DNA of 64,000 nt from Cricetomys ansorgei (taxonomy: Eukaryota > Chordata > Mammalia > Rodentia > Nesomyidae): positions 16,707,501 to 16,771,500 of the forward strand of contig JAMJFZ010001133.1 of assembly GCA_026225945.1 (NCBI GenBank). The letters are read 5' to 3'. The translations under genes and the position numbers were made by a program. The notes under the pieces were generated by a model, which did no database searches, was not told where the DNA came from, and saw only the letters and a program-made list of their open reading frames with translations. This document shows positions 60,036-64,000 of this stretch, one piece after another. The stretch's first letter is position 1. The number at the start of each line of letters is the position of its first letter.

Positions 60036-61534
60036 AGCAATAAAGAGCTCTACATTCATTAAAATGTATAAGTGTACACGTGGTGGGCCTCACAGGAGAG
60101 ACGGCAAGGTAATTTGCTGCCATGGCAGGGACAAATGACTATGGAAATCATATCTGCTAGGTAGTTAGAAATTTATGAGGCTGGATGCTTTAATACCTCA
60201 GGAACTTGAATGATGTCTGTTCATTGTGCTGTCATTGTTAAGGATAAGAATAGAGTCACATTTATGTAGAATCATATCATTATAACTGATTTCTCTTGAA
60301 CAGAAATGATGTTACATCTCTTTTTATACAAAAATTTCAATAAGTGATGTGGCATTTTTTTAAAATATATTTATCTCTTTTAAAACTATAAATTACACAT
60401 GTACATTCTGAATTTCACATTTCACATTAAGGTCCACCTAAAATTGACTTTCGTACAGGGTGAATTGCAGTGATCTAGTTTTATTTTTCGACATGTGGGT
60501 ATCCATCTATTTTCTCCTCACTATCTGTTGAAGAGGCTGTGGAAGTTTCTGTGTGGTTCACCTGTTCAGTTCCAGGGTCTCCATGTCTGTTTTGTGTCAG
60601 TGACATTCTGGTTTTGTTGCTCTGACTCCGTGGTGTGTGAAGCTGTTACTGTGGAGTTAGTAATTCAGAGAAGGCTTATTATCTTAGTTTTTCATGTTGA
60701 TTTTGTTTCTGCCTTAGGATTTTTGCATCTTGAGTTTGTTGGTTGAGTTTTCCTTTATTTCATATATTTTAAAATTCAAGTGTCCTTTTTCTTGAAACGC
60801 AAATGTTCACAATGTCCAGGAGAGGACTTAAGTCTTAGCAGAGTTGAGATGCCATTTTCCTTTGTGGGGTTGATGTTTAAGACTAGAAGTTTCATGCCTA
60901 TTCTTCCTCTGGAGTCAGGAACTTGTCCTGGGTCAGCCAGGGCCTCCCTGTGCCTGCGGGCCTGGTTCGCTGCATGGCTTCACCATGCCCTGAAGCTTCA
61001 GCTTCCATCTACCAGAAGTACAGAACTTTCTGTGTGCCTATGTGCCTTGCTTGTGTTTGCTCCTTGTTACCATGCCCACAGTAGTTCAATCTTAAATGGT
61101 AGGTTCCTGCACAGTATGGTGACTGACTCTGTGTAGCCCTCCGAGACATTGTATATGGCAAAATAAACTTCTGACCCACCTCTGACCTGTCACTCTGGGA
61201 TATTCCCTATCTCACCAGAAGCTTCGTCCTGTGAATAGCACAGCCATTCTCTTTTGACCAGGACTGCCTGGCTTACTTCTAGGTGGAGACTTCTGCTTCC
61301 TCTGCCCCAAGGAGGAACAGATGCTGCTAGAGCTCTCAGGAGTTTGTCCTTTGAACTGCCCCATCTTTTGGCCCCCCTGCCTTTTCATTTACCCTGTCAC
61401 CCATACTTTGATTACTGACACATGTCTGCTCTCTTTGGAATGGAGTCTATTCCCGTTAACCTGTTTCTTCTCATTTACCGTGTCAGACAAAGGCAATCCA
61501 TCTGCAGTCCTGACCCAGGCAAAGGATGTAAGTC
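60036..61534. other. Intronic sequence without recognised features
   Basis: AT-rich around 60350-60420. The open frames at 60495-60746 and 60780-61136 show no recognisable motif. Confidence 0.4.
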
Positions 61535-62265
61535 AAAGAAGAAATACAATGGCCAATGAGTACATTGAAAGATGGTTCAAAACTATCACTTGAAGAGATG
61601 CAAATCAAAGGCACAGTGATCTCCCTTTTCTACCAACTAGAATGCATGTAACAGACTGATAGCTACAAGTATCAGAGAGGACATGGTGGAACTAGAGCCT
61701 TCAGACACTTGCTGGCATGTTTATAAAATGGTGTCCATATTAGAAAACAGTTTAGTACTTTCTCAGAAAGTTAAATACAGAGTTCTCATAAAATGCACTA
61801 CTTCTCCGCTTGAACATGTGACCCCCCTAATGTAAATTGTGCATGAATGTTCATAAACATCGTGTATAATGACCAAAATGTGGAAATGATGCAAATGGCG
61901 AATGTATGTTTTATGGACGATCAAGCATATATCCATACGACGTGCTATTTGATAATAAAAGAACCCAGGTACTGACCAATGCTACAACATGGACAATCCT
62001 CAAAACACCGAATAGACAAAGTCCGTCAGAAAAGGCCAAGTATCATGTCAGCTGACTTATACGGCAGAGATAAAGACAGAAAATAGACATGATCGGCTAG
62101 GGCTAGTGAAGGGTGGGGTGGGCCGCTGACCGGCAATGGGCGCAGGGTTCGGGTTTGAGGGTGAGTGAAGTTTCTAAAAACTGTGATAATGTTGTGATTC
62201 TGTCATACACAAAAGCCTTTTGCATGCATACGTTAAATGGGAGTGTTGTGTGATATATGCATATA
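61535..62265 (+). mobile_element. L1M-type ORF2 end and 3' UTR
   Basis: In order: aatggccaatgagtacattgaaag, caaatcaaaggcacagtgatctcc, aaatggtgtccatattagaaaacagttt, cataaacatcgtgtataatgaccaaaatgtgg, acgacgtgctatttgataataaaag, ctacaacatggacaatcctcaaaac, ggctagggctagtgaag. This is the classic ancient L1 tail. Frames are broken. Confidence 0.8.
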
Positions 62266-62764
62266 TCATGCAGCTCTCAGACAGAAGAGTCTCAGCACAG
62301 TGCTGTGAGATCTGAAAAGACTAGCGTGCTATGGTCCTTGTTTGTTTATAACCTGCTTGAAGATGAAATACACATACAACGATTTGAAACACGAGATCAA
62401 AGCCTCGAAAATCATTTTCCTATGTCAGCATCCAAGGACTGCATAAGGAAGAGGAAGGAACTCACAGCCAGCAAACAGGGACATTCAACCTACTCATTTG
62501 AGGGCGATCAACTTATATTTACTTTGAGTCCCATGTAGGTACGAAGCCTGGCGCTAGTAGCTGAAAGCAGTCAGGTAAGATTACATAATTGCATCATTAT
62601 GTTGAAGCTAGGTAGATACAAAGGGTGTTTTCATCAATTCCACGGAAACGAGAGAGAAATCCGTCTAGAGAGGGGTTTGAGTGAGCCCTAAAGAGTGAAA
62701 AGCAGCTGAACAGGTAAAGAGGTGAAAAGGTGTAGGCAAGTAGCTGCAAGAGCTAAAAAGGGAC

Positions 62765-62930
62765 TAATGGGCCAGCAAGGTGGCTCGACAGGTGAAGGTG
62801 CTCGCTCCCGAGCTTAGTCTCGAAGGCTCGATCCCTGGAACCCACATAATGGAAGAAGAGAACCAACTCTAGCAAGTTTTCCTCTGACTTCTACACGTGC
62901 CCCACCCAAAGTAGGTAAATAGACAGATAA
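62765..62930 (+). repeat. B2/B3-type SINE
   Basis: aatgggccagcaaggtggctcgacaggtgaaggtgctcgctcccgagcttagtctcgaaggctcgatccctggaacccacataatggaagaagagaaccaactc, then gttttcctctgacttctacacgtgcccc. Head and body are clear; the tail is truncated. Confidence 0.85.
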
Positions 62931-64000
62931 GGCAGCTTATTACCAGGACATACAGTAGTGTTGGTAGTCTCAGTGCTGATGGGCGAGAGCAATGATGTTT
63001 GACTTCACAGTGACCACCTTTATGAAATCCTCGGGTTGAAGTTGAACCATACCAAAGTACACAATCACAGGGCATTTATCAGCAACTGTTCCTGGATGAA
63101 GCCATGGTATACCTAATGCTGAGCTTAGTCGTACAGTAAGGGATGAAAAGGATACACGTTGTTCTGTGCCCTCACTGTGTCGGTGGCTTTCCTATGTTTG
63201 TGTGTGTGTGTGCACATGCATCCACATGTGTGTTCCGAGAGAGGCTAGGTGGTGTACAAGGTCGCCACCTAGTACTCCAGGATGGGACACATATAGCTGC
63301 GGAACACCAGGCGCACGGCACATCTGAACTGAGCCATCTGAGAGTGCAAAGTGAATACCGGATTACCAACAGTTTTCATGAACAAAGGGAACATTAACGA
63401 TCTCTGTGATAAACTTGCATTAATTGGATGCTCAAATATTTGGGGTGTATTCATTTAATTAAAATAGTATTAACATTTCCTGTTCCTTTTTACAGTTTCT
63501 GACATAGCAACAAGCAGCTCCGGCTCACGCTGCATTTTGTTTGATAGGGCTGCTACGGAGTAGGGGCTTGGAAATCCTCTTCAGGTCCTTTCTTTGGAAG
63601 TCCCCTTTCCTGAGTTTGGCTCTTGAGATCACTTGGCCGTCCTGACACTCAAGTTTCTGGGAGCTCCAGGAGGGAGACAATCTGCAGTAGCCTTTAACTA
63701 AGCGGTCTCTGAGTGTTCTAAGCTTGAGTCTAATTCAGTTTCCTTGAAAAGGGGAGAAATCGGATCTGACCTCTGAATCCCACACGTGGGGAGCTGCACT
63801 GTGGAAGCACGTACCCCTGACACATACAAGGCACATCCTAGCTGCGCCTCGTTCTCCGCATGTTTAAATTGCCACCTTTACCTTTGCCGTTGGTTCTCCC
63901 TATCCATCTTGTCAACACCGTATCGAAACACTGAGGCTCTGGCTGCAAACAAGGAGACAGTCAGGCTGAAGAACACTGCAGCTCCAATCTGGAGTCTTAC
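62931..64000. other. Intronic sequence without recognised features
   Basis: A short TG-rich patch at 63195-63235 is the only tract of note. No gene was recognised to the end of the window. Confidence 0.45.

Larger units (their letters stand above)
43702..64000 (+). other. Erc2: Erc2 intron downstream of the exon (partial, 3' end outside window)
   Basis: The sequence after the donor site shows no further ERC2 coding sequence. The next expected peptide, beginning QEALLAAISEKDA, is not found before the window ends. It therefore appears to be at least 20.3 kb of intron, populated by MIR, B1, B2/B3 and L1 fragments and by microsatellites. Confidence 0.7.

Noticed and set aside
1..64000. CRISPR arrays, operons, bacterial regulatory elements, tRNA or rRNA genes
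   Set aside because: The sequence is a mammalian intron. Tandem arrays lack the repeat-spacer pattern, and the tRNA-like heads present all belong to SINEs.

Overview
This is mammalian nuclear DNA, almost certainly from a muroid rodent. It has no bacterial-style gene density. It contains the characteristic rodent SINE set (B1, B2/B3, B4/ID), rodent L1 (Lx-type) tails, an ORR1-type MaLR LTR and long CA/TG microsatellites, on top of older mammalian repeats (MIR, L1M, MLT1). I cannot separate mouse, rat and other muroids by eye.

One protein-coding exon is recognisable, at 43541-43701 on the + strand. It encodes a 53-residue coiled-coil segment that I recognise as the C-terminal third of ERC2 (CAST/ELKS2), a presynaptic active-zone scaffold protein. 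It has a clean 3' splice site and a consensus donor. The rest of the window is therefore read as two large Erc2 introns: at least 43.5 kb upstream and at least 20.3 kb downstream of the exon. The other open frames are short, lack family resemblance and mostly overlap repeats.

Layout. 1-10 kb holds an Lx-type L1 tail, a small 11-bp minisatellite, an ORR1 LTR next to ID-like SINEs, and an L1M fragment. 11.9-14.2 kb holds a complete but non-coding LTR element on the minus strand, with two about 290-bp LTRs, a tRNA-Lys-type primer-binding site and a polypurine tract. 17.2-18.1 kb is an L1M fragment split by an intact hAT-type element with a perfect 8-bp target duplication. 19.4-25.5 kb is a cluster of B1/B4/B2 SINEs and a TG/AT-rich tandem array. 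32.2-35.2 kb holds a long L1M fragment, an MLT1-like LTR and two minisatellites (74-77 bp and 35 bp units). 40.3 kb is an MLT1 LTR. 43.5 kb is the exon. 47.4 kb is an about 215-bp purine-pyrimidine alternating tract. 57.8 kb is a 22-23 bp minisatellite. 58.5-62.9 kb holds an Lx tail, a B1, an L1M tail and a B2-type SINE.

No undescribed gene system is evident. The best candidates for a second look are the tandem arrays (especially the 35-bp array carrying repeated TGACG half-sites), the LTR element with no coding capacity, and the Z-DNA-prone tract downstream of the exon. Repeat family names come from memory of consensus features and need a RepeatMasker run to settle subfamilies.
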